Part shown: one piece after another, positions 26,657 to 35,414 of the stretch | How positions within the stretch are numbered: position 1 is the stretch's first letter | How the letters are laid out: each line of letters begins with the position of its first letter | From: an uncultured Rhodospirillales bacterium | Lineage (GTDB): Bacteria > Pseudomonadota > Alphaproteobacteria > Kiloniellales > Kiloniellaceae | Direction: 5' to 3' | Assembly: GCA_913060675.1 (NCBI GenBank) | Contig: CAJXUS010000002.1 | Span: 62,001 to 126,000, forward strand | DNA length: 64,000 nt | Notes under the pieces: generated by a model | Told to the model about the DNA's origin: nothing | The model's database searches: none | Seen by the model: only the letters and a program-made list of their open reading frames with translations | Made by a program: the position numbers and the translations under genes

Positions 26657-27994
26657 TTAAGTTGCATCGGTCAATGCATTATGGGGGATAATTTCTATCG
26701 GACCTTTTATATGGAGGTCTCTTTGCGGGAATGGGAACTCTACGCCCTCTTCTTTGAATTTATCCCATATCGCGAGCATAAGGGCACTTTTGATGTTGCC
26801 TATCCCGTTTTGCGGATCTGCAATCCAGATCCTGACCTCTAGATTTACAGAATTATCGCCAAACCCGGTAACAAGGCAATTTGCCTGCGGTTCATCCATA
26901 ATACGTTTGTTTTCAGAAGCTGCTTTGATGCAAAGCTCAATGGCCTTATGGGGATCTGAATTATAAGATACGCCTACCGGAACTCTAACCCGAACCCAAC
27001 TATTAGAATAAGACCAGTTTTCAACCCGTTGAGTTATGAATTCTTCATTCGGAATAAGATGTTCAATACCATCGCGGGTGACTACTGAGGCGTAACGAGC
27101 ACCAAAGGATTTTACCCAGCCATAGGTTTGATTGACCGCGATAACATCTCCGGGCTTAATGGATTTATCCATTAAGAGGATGATGCCGGAAACTAAATTC
27201 GAGATTACTTTTTGAAGTCCAAATCCGATGCCGACACCCAAAGCACCACCAAAAAGAGCAAAGGCTGAGAGATCAATGCCAACGGTCTTTAAGCCAATGA
27301 CGATAGCTAGACCGATAAGAGTGACTTTCAGTAATTTTCCAAGAAGAACCTGAACCGAGGGCGTAAGCTCTGGGACCGCTTTAACGCGCCTTTCTAGCAG
27401 AGAGCTGAATGCAACGGCAGCCCAAAGTAGGACGGCGAGAGAAATAACGCCTCTGATCACCATAAGGACGGATATTCTCAAACCACCGATATCTAATGCA
27501 GCCGCATCAAGGATTTCTTGGGCAAGGGTTAGGAGCCCTAAAATGTTGAGCGCGGCTATTGACCAGATGAAAAGAGTAACAAGTTTTGCGACGACCCGAG
27601 ATGTTATCAGGCTGGTTGTTAGATTTATAACGACCCATGCCAATGTCAGGCTGGCTACAGTATTTATTAAGAACCGGCTTCTGACAGGGGCGTCGAGTTG
27701 AAACAAACCTCCGAGGGTAATCCAGAGCATCAATAAGAAAATCACCCAAGGAATTATGGGGACTAAATTGGTCAAAATGAGCTTGAGAAAATGAGGTGTT
27801 TTAGATTTTGTCTTCCATTCAGATGCAATCGGACGGATTTTTTTTCCCAAATAACGGCTGAAAGGTAACAGGAAGAGCAAAAAAGCGAGCTGGAGAATGA
27901 CGGGCCAACTGAGAAGATTTTGACTCAGCCATGTGATGATTTGTGTTGTCCAGTGCTCAATTTCTTGGATGTCTGGAATCAATTCTAAGTCCAA
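26657..27994 (-). CDS. MscS-family mechanosensitive channel
   Basis: A 445-residue protein with about five N-terminal helices ahead of an MscS core: the pore helix FALFGGALGVGIGFGLQKVISNLVSGIILLMDKSIKPGDVIAV, then the beta domain and YGWVKSFGARYASVVTRDGIEHLIPNEEFI...VENWSYSN. It releases solutes in response to membrane tension on osmotic downshift. The start is TTG with GGGAG eight bases upstream. It is larger than E. coli MscS (286 aa), like the YbdG/YnaI-type members. Confidence 0.9.
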   Translation of the reverse strand: MDLELIPDIQEIEHWTTQIITWLSQNLLSWPVILQLAFLLFLLPFSRYLGKKIRPIASEWKTKSKTPHFLKLILTNLVPIIPWVIFLLMLWITLGGLFQLDAPVRSRFLINTVASLTLAWVVINLTTSLITSRVVAKLVTLFIWSIAALNILGLLTLAQEILDAAALDIGGLRISVLMVIRGVISLAVLLWAAVAFSSLLERRVKAVPELTPSVQVLLGKLLKVTLIGLAIVIGLKTVGIDLSAFALFGGALGVGIGFGLQKVISNLVSGIILLMDKSIKPGDVIAVNQTYGWVKSFGARYASVVTRDGIEHLIPNEEFITQRVENWSYSNSWVRVRVPVGVSYNSDPHKAIELCIKAASENKRIMDEPQANCLVTGFGDNSVNLEVRIWIADPQNGIGNIKSALMLAIWDKFKEEGVEFPFPQRDLHIKGPIEIIPHNALTDAT

Positions 27995-28252
27995 GTGGGT
28001 CTCCCTGCTTTAGCTTCCGGGCTCCTTAAAATGAGCTTGTTACCGGAGTGAGTGATGGCAGCTTAGCAATTTTATCCTATGGCGAGTAGTTTTTGTTTAC
28101 AGAAGTTTTAGGGTTTTAATTCGGAGATCGGTTTTGTTGTGGACTCCAGTATGGCTTTGAATGTGAGAAGAGGTGAAATTTAAGTTAGTAATTGAAAAAT
28201 AAGGAAGAATTTAAGTTACCTGTCAAATGTGAATTTTCATAAGAATGAAAAA
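27995..28252. other. AT-rich intergenic region
   Basis: Divergent promoter space between the MscS gene and the TetR cluster. I see no gene or strong hairpin before the putative promoter at 28253. Confidence 0.4.
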
Positions 28253-28296
28253 TTGACTCTAATGGGAATAATTATACAATAAATTAGGTTATAATT
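28253..28296 (+). promoter_or_regulatory. Promoter and possible operator of the TetR cluster
   Basis: TTGACT (28253-28258) and TACAAT (28275-28280) are 16 bases apart, close to sigma-70 consensus. An AATTATA/TATAATT inverted repeat (28270-28276 with 28290-28296) overlaps and follows the -10, a fitting place for autorepression by the TetR protein. Confidence 0.5.
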
Positions 28297-28322
28297 CATT
28301 TTTAAGGCAGTTAATTCTCATT

Positions 28323-29069
28323 ATGAAAATATCCAATAAGCAAAAACAAGAGAACCGCAGCAAGCTTATTGCTGTTGCCGTTGATCTCTTCTCAGAGCAT
28401 GGTTTCCATAATGTGTCTATGAAGCAGATTTCAAAAGCTGCAGGCATGGGAGATTCCACTGTCTACAAATATTTCCCAAACAAGGATAAATTTTTACTGG
28501 CCTATCACGAGGCCGTTCTCTTTCATGTTATGGAATTGGTTGATGAAACCGAAGATTTTACTGATTTCTCATTGGAAGAGAAATTACAATTTTTCGTCTA
28601 TAACTACCTAGATGAGTTGCTTGAGAACCGTGAATTTGTTTCTGAAAGTCTAGAAATTTTACGAGATTCCCCTGCGTTCTTGATGCAGCGCGAATTTCCC
28701 GCCAGCAAAGAATTAAAAAAGAAGCTCACCCAAATACTGAATGAAGCCATAGAAAAAGAAGAGATTTCTGAGCTTCCCTTTCAAGGGGCAGTTTCTCATT
28801 TAATGGTTGATGGGTTGCTCGGAATGGTACTTTACTGGTTACAAGATGACAGTGAAGAATTTACCCAAACCACGCAGTTTGTCGAAATCTCAATTGGCTT
28901 TTTTGTGACGATCTTGAAAAGCGGTGTTATTGGAAAAGGAGCTGATCTCGCTAGCTTTATGTTCAAAAGTCAAATGATGCGCTTTATGGAAAATGGCCAA
29001 GGTCTGTCTTCTCTTATGAAGGGAATGGGCTCTCTTGTTTCCAAAGGGGGATGGAAACATGGGAAATAG
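28323..29069 (+). CDS. TetR-family regulator
   Basis: A 248-residue regulator. The DNA-binding head is SKLIAVAVDLFSEHGFHNVSMKQISKAAGMGDSTVYKYFPNKDKFLLAY, the classic TetR helix-turn-helix. The ligand domain is unlike well-known members. The C-terminal tail KSQMMRFMENGQGLSSLMKGMGSLVSKGGW is longer than usual. Its last eleven bases overlap the ABC1 kinase gene, so regulator and kinase are translated together. It probably represses its own operon. Confidence 0.92.
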   Translation: MKISNKQKQENRSKLIAVAVDLFSEHGFHNVSMKQISKAAGMGDSTVYKYFPNKDKFLLAYHEAVLFHVMELVDETEDFTDFSLEEKLQFFVYNYLDELLENREFVSESLEILRDSPAFLMQREFPASKELKKKLTQILNEAIEKEEISELPFQGAVSHLMVDGLLGMVLYWLQDDSEEFTQTTQFVEISIGFFVTILKSGVIGKGADLASFMFKSQMMRFMENGQGLSSLMKGMGSLVSKGGWKHGK

Positions 29070-30408
29070 CGGTAACATTGCCACCAAAAAGCTACATCGT
29101 TCTGCCGCCATTGGGTTGACTGCGACAAAGGTAGGCCTCCGACATCTTGGGCATGTAGGACGAAAGAAACTAACGGGTCGTAAGATTAGCTCTGAAAAAA
29201 GAGAACAAGCTCAGATCGCCCACGAAGAGGAAATTGGGAGGACACTGTTCAAGGCGCTTAACCAGCTTAAAGGCACTGCGCTGAAAGCGTCTCAAATTCT
29301 CAGTATGGAAGCAGATATTCTGCCTGAAGGAATTCGGAATGAACTCGCCAAAGCCTGTTATAAGGCGACCCCGTTAAACCGTGCCCTGATCGACAAAGTA
29401 TTTCGAAACGAATTTGGCAAAGGTCCGGGTGTGATTTTTGATAAGTTTGATAAAGAAGCTTTTGCTGCGGCAAGCCTTGGGCAGGTTCATAAAGCAAAGT
29501 TAAAGACGGGTGAAAACGTTGCTGTAAAGGTGCAATATCCTGGAATCGCGGCATCGATCAAAAGTGACGTTAAAATGCTTGGCGGCTTGTTGTCCGTGGT
29601 TTCAGCATCAACAGACTTTATGCCGGCTAAAAATGTAATCGATACTGTCCTTGATGAAATTACCATCCAGCTTCATCGCGAGGTGGATTATTTCCAAGAA
29701 GCCGAAAGCCTTAAATGGTTTAAAGACAAAGTCAAAATGTCGAAAATTACGATACCTTCAGTTTTTGAAGAATACAGTTCAGAACGGGTTCTGACGATGG
29801 GGGAATTATCTGGAGTTCATCTGGATGAATGGTTGAAAAGCAACCCAAGTCAGGATGAAAAAAACTATTACGGACAAATTTTATTTGATTTTTTCTTCCA
29901 CAGTTTTTTTGAGCTACGCCATGTTCATGCAGATCCACATCCAGGAAATTACCTCTTTATGGATGAGGGGCAAATGGGCGTACTTGATTTTGGCTGTGTA
30001 CGCGAGATCGATAAAGATTTTACAGATAAGATATCTGGTTATTACAAACTTCTTCTAAAACATCATACTGGCGAGCCAGACTTTGATGGTTTGAGAGCGT
30101 ATTACGAAGCGTTTGAACTCACCAAGGCGGACATGTTGGATGAGGATTATAGAAACATTCTTCAGCCTGAGCTTGATCGAATTCAAAAGTGGATGATCGA
30201 ACCTTATTTAACAGATGAATTTGATTTTTCAGAAAGAGCCTGGCCTGAAATGTCGACCGCTGATACTCGGAAAATCACCCCTTACATGAAGGAAATCAAT
30301 AGAGATCTTTTGTATTTCGATCGCTCTTATCGGGGATTAGTTTTGTTTTTAAGTAAGCTCGGGGCAACGATCAACACGAAGAACATGTTTATTTTTAGAG
30401 AGCATTGA
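29059..30408 (+). CDS. ABC1/UbiB-family atypical kinase
   Basis: A 449-residue member of the ABC1 (AarF/UbiB/COQ8) family, an atypical protein-kinase fold associated with ubiquinone synthesis and lipid handling. Motifs are LKASQILSMEADILP (the KxGQ motif, with S in place of G), the Ala-rich loop AAASLGQVHKA, VAVKVQYPG, the catalytic HADPHPGNYLF and the metal site LDFGCVR. The start is ATG 29059 behind GGGGGATGG, inside the TetR 3' end. A TetR partner is not usual for housekeeping UbiB, and there is no C-terminal membrane anchor, so this is an accessory paralogue. The KASQ change may alter nucleotide selectivity (inference). Confidence 0.88.
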   Translation: MGNSGNIATKKLHRSAAIGLTATKVGLRHLGHVGRKKLTGRKISSEKREQAQIAHEEEIGRTLFKALNQLKGTALKASQILSMEADILPEGIRNELAKACYKATPLNRALIDKVFRNEFGKGPGVIFDKFDKEAFAAASLGQVHKAKLKTGENVAVKVQYPGIAASIKSDVKMLGGLLSVVSASTDFMPAKNVIDTVLDEITIQLHREVDYFQEAESLKWFKDKVKMSKITIPSVFEEYSSERVLTMGELSGVHLDEWLKSNPSQDEKNYYGQILFDFFFHSFFELRHVHADPHPGNYLFMDEGQMGVLDFGCVREIDKDFTDKISGYYKLLLKHHTGEPDFDGLRAYYEAFELTKADMLDEDYRNILQPELDRIQKWMIEPYLTDEFDFSERAWPEMSTADTRKITPYMKEINRDLLYFDRSYRGLVLFLSKLGATINTKNMFIFREH

Positions 30409-30409
30409 T

Positions 30410-30823
30410 ATGTCCCTTAATCGCACAAGTACATCACTACTTTCAGTTATCAGTTACAGGTGGGTTGGTCGCTGGATTATTGGAGTTGCCATAATCCATA
30501 TGGGTTTTACATTTGTACTCTTTCCTGAGCAGGTCGAACGAATTTTCTCTGAAGGATTTTTCGATACGGGACTGATCGACTTTAATATCGGCAAAACGGT
30601 ATGGTTTTTCCTGTTTGGTATTCCTCTATTAATCGTGGGCTACATGATTGACTACGAAGAGAAGCGGAAAACCATGCCTCCATTTCGGGAGATACCCATC
30701 ATTTTACTCTTTCTGATGACTTTTCTCGGCGTTGTCCTCATTCCGACTTCCGGATTTTGGCTGATGATGCCTGCGCTTATGGGGCTCATTGTGAAAAACA
30801 AAATTGCAAATAAGTGTTATTAA
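30410..30823 (+). CDS. Four-helix membrane protein, DUF6463-like
   Basis: A 137-residue protein with four hydrophobic segments (about residues 20-38, 62-80, 92-110 and 112-128). It opens near WVGRWIIGVAIIHMGFTFVLF, which resembles DUF6463 proteins. It starts one base after the kinase stop codon, so the two are coupled. No known activity. Confidence 0.65.
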   Translation: MSLNRTSTSLLSVISYRWVGRWIIGVAIIHMGFTFVLFPEQVERIFSEGFFDTGLIDFNIGKTVWFFLFGIPLLIVGYMIDYEEKRKTMPPFREIPIILLFLMTFLGVVLIPTSGFWLMMPALMGLIVKNKIANKCY

Positions 30824-30856
30824 ATACCAGTGGCAGCACCTATAAGTGAATAGTAT

Positions 30857-31354
30857 ATGAAACAACGTGATTTCTTTATGTTTGGTGATAAGAGCATTCA
30901 GGTGCTGGCACCTGTCGCCGAGCTAAATTTTTTTGATTCCCAGTCGGTGTGTTTATCAAAAGTGATCCCTCCGATAGAGGCATGGCGAGCTATCGTAGCT
31001 AATCACCCGCCAGTCTTGAAGTTGGCGTTTAGCATTCGTGATATAGTATCATCATGGTTTGGTGTTAAGCGAATAGAAGGCTTTAGCAAGTCATGGCCCA
31101 AGAATGTGCGGGTTAATGATTGGCTCGATTTTTTCCTTGTTGAATATCTTAACCCCAACGTATTAACCCTGACCGTGAGGGATAATCATCTCGATGTCAT
31201 GACGTGTATTACGACAGATCAAAATGTGCTTACGATCACGTCGTCGGTGAAAATCCATAATACTTTTGGGCGGTTTTATATGATACCTGTTGCGCCGATA
31301 CACAGATTAATTGTTCGTAATGATTTGAAACGACTCAAACGTGAAATAATTTGA
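30857..31354 (+). CDS. DUF2867-like protein
   Basis: A 165-residue soluble protein beginning MKQRDFFMFGDKSIQVLAPV. The layout (WRAIVANHPPVLKLAFSIRDIVSSWFGVKRIEGF early; LTLTVRDNHLDVMTCI and HNTFGRFYMIPVAPIHRLIVRNDLKRL late) resembles DUF2867, but the match is from memory. It ends the TetR-ABC1 cluster, 33 bases after the membrane protein. Convergent with the M23 peptidase gene. Confidence 0.6.
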   Translation: MKQRDFFMFGDKSIQVLAPVAELNFFDSQSVCLSKVIPPIEAWRAIVANHPPVLKLAFSIRDIVSSWFGVKRIEGFSKSWPKNVRVNDWLDFFLVEYLNPNVLTLTVRDNHLDVMTCITTDQNVLTITSSVKIHNTFGRFYMIPVAPIHRLIVRNDLKRLKREII

Positions 31355-31425
31355 AAAACCCCGGTGAAGGCAACCAAGACACATTAGTGCAGTTTTGAAA
31401 GTTGGATAGATGAAGTCTGTTATGC

Positions 31426-32253
31426 CTACGGTAAATTTCTATTTTTGAAACGAATTGGGAAAGTGCGAAAGGCATCCCCTTGTTCTTGAGATCCTGAGAC
31501 ATGAAAATGGAGATGAGGGGCTGTTGAATATCCAGTGTTACCTGAGAGGCCTATTGGCTGCCCACGTTTTACAAGGTCGCCAAATTCAACCGTAACACCA
31601 TTCTTCTTTAAATGTAGATACTGTCCCACAGTTCGATCGCTGTGTTGGATCCAAATATAATTTTGTTCTGATTTGTATTCGTCAGAAGGGCCACCGTGAC
31701 TTGAATTCTCCCGGTAGCCAATAACGGTTCCTTCTCTCGCGGCCAGAATTTCTGTGCCGATAGGCATGGCCCAATCTATGGCATTAGTGTTTGCGCCATA
31801 ATGAGAGAAAGATCCATTAGGTCCCTGACTGATAGGGTAAGTTATATCTGATGAGTAGGGGAGGTCGTAAAGTATATTGCTGTTATGATTGACTTCCTCG
31901 AGGCCAGGATGGAGTTCTGAAGTCCAAGTGTATCGCCATGTTTTGCCCGGTTTTGCTTTGATAAAAAAAGCTTCTTTAGTTTCTCCAGGTTGGAGTGGAA
32001 TGTTGTTAAGGGCCTCTAGCGGTCTAACGTTACGGCCCTTCATGTTTACCGAAACCCTGATCGGAATGTTAAAGTCGTTCCTGACCAATAGCTTTGCCGT
32101 CTTGTTGTTTTCGATTGTGATGAAACATAAGTTTTCATTAAAACAACTTTGGCGTTCTGCTGCATTTACCGAGCGCGGTCCTGTTAGGCTTAAAATACTA
32201 GCAAGAAGGGCGATCTTCAAAAAGATCGCCCTTTTGAATAAAGTGATAAACAT
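31426..32253 (-). CDS. Exported M23-family peptidase
   Basis: A 275-residue putative peptidoglycan endopeptidase. The C-terminal M23 domain has HYGANTNAIDWAMPIGTEILAAREGTVIGY and HLHFHV with the zinc ligands, plus IQHSDRTVGQYLHLKKNG. An N-terminal beta-rich domain precedes it. The start is open: ATG 32253 gives a signal with an extra basic stretch, while TTG at 32220 would give the neat signal MKIALLASILSLTGPRSVNA behind AAGGG. A perfect hairpin (32210-32232) overlaps this region. Eight bases follow the ABC ATPase stop. Confidence 0.85.
   Translation of the reverse strand: MFITLFKRAIFLKIALLASILSLTGPRSVNAAERQSCFNENLCFITIENNKTAKLLVRNDFNIPIRVSVNMKGRNVRPLEALNNIPLQPGETKEAFFIKAKPGKTWRYTWTSELHPGLEEVNHNSNILYDLPYSSDITYPISQGPNGSFSHYGANTNAIDWAMPIGTEILAAREGTVIGYRENSSHGGPSDEYKSEQNYIWIQHSDRTVGQYLHLKKNGVTVEFGDLVKRGQPIGLSGNTGYSTAPHLHFHVSGSQEQGDAFRTFPIRFKNRNLP
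32209..32232. terminator. Hairpin across the M23 start region
   Basis: Perfect 10-bp stem GGGCGATCTT / AAGATCGCCC with a 4-base loop, followed by TTTT on the plus strand. On the minus strand it could end the upstream ABC operon or cover the M23 ribosome site. Confidence 0.55.
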
Positions 32254-32260
32254 TACTCGT

Positions 32261-33055
32261 TTATCCTAAGAGCAAGCTGTCACTGTCGAGCTGCTCGCCG
32301 CGAACTTTAGCAAACATATCGACAAGGTCGTGGATGTTCATTGCACTGCGTTCTTCACCGGATACGTCCAGAACGACTTGCCCTTCGTGCAGCATGACGG
32401 TGCGCGTGCCATATTGCAGAGCCTGGCTCATGGAGTGGGTGATCATTAAAGTGGTGACCCCTGTTTCTTGTACGATGTCATTTGTAAGTTTGAGTACAAA
32501 AGCCTGCATACGCGGGTCGAGTGCTGCTGTGTGTTCATCCAGAAGGAGGCATTTAGTGGGTTGAAGCGTTGCCATGATCAGGCTCACAGCCTGACGCTGT
32601 CCTCCACTTAGAAGTCCCATTTTGTCTTCGAGGCGATCTTCAAGGCCGAGGTGCAAACGTGAAAGCCGCTCACGAAAGGCGTCACGTTTATTATTGTTGA
32701 TAGCAAGGCCAAAACCACGTGTTTTCCCACGGGAATAGGCCAGGGAAAGGTTTTCTTCGATTGTGAGGTTTTCACAAGTCCCTGCAAGTGGATCCTGAAA
32801 TACACGGGATACCAAACTGCTTCTTCGGGCAGCCTTCCAACGGCTTACATCTTTGCCATCAATCAAAATTTTACCGCTGTCAGCAATAAGCTCCCCGGTC
32901 AGGCAGTTCATAAAGGTTGATTTACCTGCCCCGTTTGAGCCGATGACCGTGACAAATTCACCCTCAGCCACAGTAAGGTTTACACCTTGAAGCGCTTTGT
33001 TTTCGTTCGGGGTATCTTTACCAAAAGTAATGCGGAGGTCTTTTACTTCAATCAT
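32261..33055 (-). CDS. ABC transporter ATPase (ABC_sub_bind-type importer)
   Basis: A 264-residue ATPase. Walker A is GSNGAGKST, signature LSGGQRQAVSLIMATL, Walker B CLLLDEHTAALDP. The DEHTAALDP wording, instead of DEPT, is characteristic of the ATPases paired with ABC_sub_bind proteins. It forms an importer with the permease (1-base gap) and the binding protein upstream. Confidence 0.92.
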   Translation of the reverse strand: MIEVKDLRITFGKDTPNENKALQGVNLTVAEGEFVTVIGSNGAGKSTFMNCLTGELIADSGKILIDGKDVSRWKAARRSSLVSRVFQDPLAGTCENLTIEENLSLAYSRGKTRGFGLAINNNKRDAFRERLSRLHLGLEDRLEDKMGLLSGGQRQAVSLIMATLQPTKCLLLDEHTAALDPRMQAFVLKLTNDIVQETGVTTLMITHSMSQALQYGTRTVMLHEGQVVLDVSGEERSAMNIHDLVDMFAKVRGEQLDSDSLLLG

Positions 33056-33056
33056 T

Positions 33057-33953
33057 TCAATTCCCCCGCTTCATTAATTTTTTAAGCGGGTTTTTAGCAC
33101 CCGGTAGCACAAGAGCAATTGTGACAAGTAAAGCAGTTACAAGGTTGAGATCGGAAGGTTCAAGTCCAATGCTGTCGGCGTTTAAGGCAAGTCCGATTGC
33201 TATGCGGTAAACAATAGATCCGAAGATACAGGCCAGTACAGCCATCAGCATGCCGCGGGTGGAGAAAATTGCTTCACCTGCGATCAAGGCTGCAAGACCA
33301 ATGACAATTGTTCCTGTTCCGATCGTTATGTCTGCAAAGCCGTTCATTTGCGCAAACAAAGCGCCAGCAAGACCAACTAGAGCATTGGAAAGGGCCATGC
33401 CTATATAGGTGGTTTTGTTGGTGTCGATACCTTGTGCGCGCGCCATTTTCTGATTGGCGCCAGTCGACCGCATTGCCAATCCGTAGTCTGAATTGAGAAA
33501 CCGTGCGACGATCAGGGCGACAATAAAGACGATGACTGCCGCAATAATGGGTTTGAGGTAATACCCTGGGATAGCGTGACCTTCAAAGGGTGTCAGAATG
33601 GTTTGCTCTGTGATAATAGCGATGTTTGGTCGGCCCATTATCCGTAAGTTGATAGAATAAAGAGCAATCATTGTTAGGATGGAGGCCAGAAGATTGAGGA
33701 TTTTAAATCTCAAATTCAAAAAGGCTGTTACCAAACCGGCAATTCCACCTGCAAAAAAAGCAAGACCTGTGGCTAGGAAAGGGTTATAGCCCGCAACAAT
33801 CATTGTTGCACAAACTGCGGCACCAAGGGGAAAGCTACCGTCGATGGTTAGGTCTGGAAAATCCAGAATTCTAAAAGACAGAAAAACGGCTAGAGCAATA
33901 AGACCATAAACAAGGCCCAGTTCAATTGCTCCCATAAAGGCGATGAGGTTCAT
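33057..33953 (-). CDS. ABC transporter permease (LivH/RbsC-like)
   Basis: A 298-residue permease of the BPD_transp_2 class with eight or nine helices. It opens MGAIELGLVYGLIALAVFLSFRILDFPDLTIDGSFPLGAAV and ends GLEPSDLNLVTALLVTIALVLPG. These are typical of the Trp/aromatic-type systems built around ABC_sub_bind proteins. Substrate not fixed by sequence. About 150 bases separate it from the binding-protein gene, and a hairpin sits in that gap. Confidence 0.9.
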   Translation of the reverse strand: MNLIAFMGAIELGLVYGLIALAVFLSFRILDFPDLTIDGSFPLGAAVCATMIVAGYNPFLATGLAFFAGGIAGLVTAFLNLRFKILNLLASILTMIALYSINLRIMGRPNIAIITEQTILTPFEGHAIPGYYLKPIIAAVIVFIVALIVARFLNSDYGLAMRSTGANQKMARAQGIDTNKTTYIGMALSNALVGLAGALFAQMNGFADITIGTGTIVIGLAALIAGEAIFSTRGMLMAVLACIFGSIVYRIAIGLALNADSIGLEPSDLNLVTALLVTIALVLPGAKNPLKKLMKRGN

Positions 33954-34020
33954 TTATCTACAGCCTTCCGGCTCTCTAATTCTTGTGTGTACGCTGTACT
34001 TTGGATGTTTACCTAAAGCA

Positions 34021-34055
34021 AAATGACGAAATTCGCAAAACGAATTTCGTCATTT
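34021..34055 (-). promoter_or_regulatory. Perfect 15-bp hairpin between binding protein and permease genes
   Basis: Arms 34021-34035 and 34041-34055 (AAATGACGAAATTCG type) around a 5-base loop. There is no T-run on the minus strand. This is the usual place for an mRNA-stabilising or partially terminating hairpin that raises binding-protein levels over permease. Confidence 0.7.
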
Positions 34056-34103
34056 ATCTTTACTTTTGGATGCACGAATTGAGCATGTACCAGAGGAGAA
34101 TGC

Positions 34104-35087
34104 TTATTTTACAACTTCGGTTGCGCGGGCGATCACATCAGCAGAAAGCGTAACACCCATTTTCTCTGCCATTGCTGGATTAACAAAAAGGTTGGTTTTA
34201 CTCACGCCTTGGAATGGGATGTCGCCAGCTTTTTTACCGTTGAGGATTTCAGCGACAACTTTACCTGTTTGGCGACCAACGTCGTAGTAGTCAAAACCAA
34301 GAGCTGCCATAGCTCCACGTTTAACTGAATCTGTGTCGCCTGCATAAACTGGAATCTGATGGTCGATACCCACTTTTACAACAGCTTCGAATGCAGAAAT
34401 GATGGTGTTGTCTGTGGCAACGTAGATAACATCAGCTTTACCGATAAGATGTTGGGTTGCAGTTAGAACTTCGCCCGTTTTTGTCGCTGGGGAGGCAATA
34501 ACTTCAAAACCTTGGGCTGCGCCGTGTTTTTTCACGAGATCAAGCAGAACAACAGAGTTCGCTTCGCCTGGATTGTACGGTACACCGATTGTTTTTGCGT
34601 TTGGTGTCAGCTCTTTGATCAAAGCGATGTGTTTATCAATTGGAGAGAGATCGCTTACGCCAGTTACATTTGTACCAGAAGCTCCTGGGCCAGAGACCAA
34701 TTTCGCGGCTACAGGGTCGGTTACTGCTGAGAAAACAACTGGAATATCTTTGGTCGCAGCAACGACGGCCTGAGCAGATGGTGTTGCGATCGGTACGATA
34801 ACATTCGGGCCTTTGCCGATGTATTCACGGGCGATCTGTGCAGCTGTTGCGGGATTACCCTGTGCACTTTTATACAGGAAGGTAAGGTTTTTACCTTCTT
34901 CGAAGCCTTGAGCTTTAAGTTCGTCGCGAACGCCATCACGCACCGCATCTAGCGCAGGATGTTCTACAATTGCTGTTGTGGCGACAACGAAATCATCAGC
35001 CTGTGCAGCAAACGGTAATGTTAGGCCAAGCGCTCCAAAAGCAAGAGTAGCCGCAAAAAGTTTGGATCCCAATCGTTTGGAAATCAT
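34104..35087 (-). CDS. ABC transporter binding protein, ABC_sub_bind family
   Basis: A 327-residue periplasmic protein with signal peptide MISKRLGSKLFAATLAFGALGLTLPFAAQA. Family marks are AIVEHPALDAVRDGVRDELKAQGFEEGKNL, AQGNPATAAQIAREYIGKGPNVIVPIATPSAQA, VFSAVTDPVAAKLV and GVSDLSPIDKHIALIKELTPNAKTIGVPYNPGEANS. Members have been tied to tryptophan or other aromatic or small ligands; here the ligand is unknown. First gene of the three-gene importer. Confidence 0.92.
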   Translation of the reverse strand: MISKRLGSKLFAATLAFGALGLTLPFAAQADDFVVATTAIVEHPALDAVRDGVRDELKAQGFEEGKNLTFLYKSAQGNPATAAQIAREYIGKGPNVIVPIATPSAQAVVAATKDIPVVFSAVTDPVAAKLVSGPGASGTNVTGVSDLSPIDKHIALIKELTPNAKTIGVPYNPGEANSVVLLDLVKKHGAAQGFEVIASPATKTGEVLTATQHLIGKADVIYVATDNTIISAFEAVVKVGIDHQIPVYAGDTDSVKRGAMAALGFDYYDVGRQTGKVVAEILNGKKAGDIPFQGVSKTNLFVNPAMAEKMGVTLSADVIARATEVVK

Positions 35088-35414
35088 TGTGTGCCTCCGA
35101 GTTAGCAGTCGTTTTATTTTTTTAGGGGGAAATCCCCAATTATTCTTTAGGATGAAATTCGGGCTGGATTCTGCCCAGATCTATTAACAGGTATTAATCC
35201 TGTTCGGCCCGATCAAAGCAAGGGGTTATTTGTTCCAAATTTTGAGACGCTGTGAAGTTGTGTTCCTCCCCAAAACGATTATATCGGGCATCTTAATCAC
35301 CGCAAAATCAATGAAGTAATTGTGTTTTCTAATGAGCAGAGATCTTGTTCATACTCCTGATTAAGGACATAGTGAGATCACCTTATTTCCCAAGTTAAAA
35401 GTCATGAGAGCCTG
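35088..35414. other. Divergent promoter region
   Basis: Separates the ABC importer (leftward) from fdhD (rightward). A GGGGGAAATCCCC hairpin lies at 35125-35137 in the importer leader. I find no gene and no convincing promoter pair. Confidence 0.4.
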
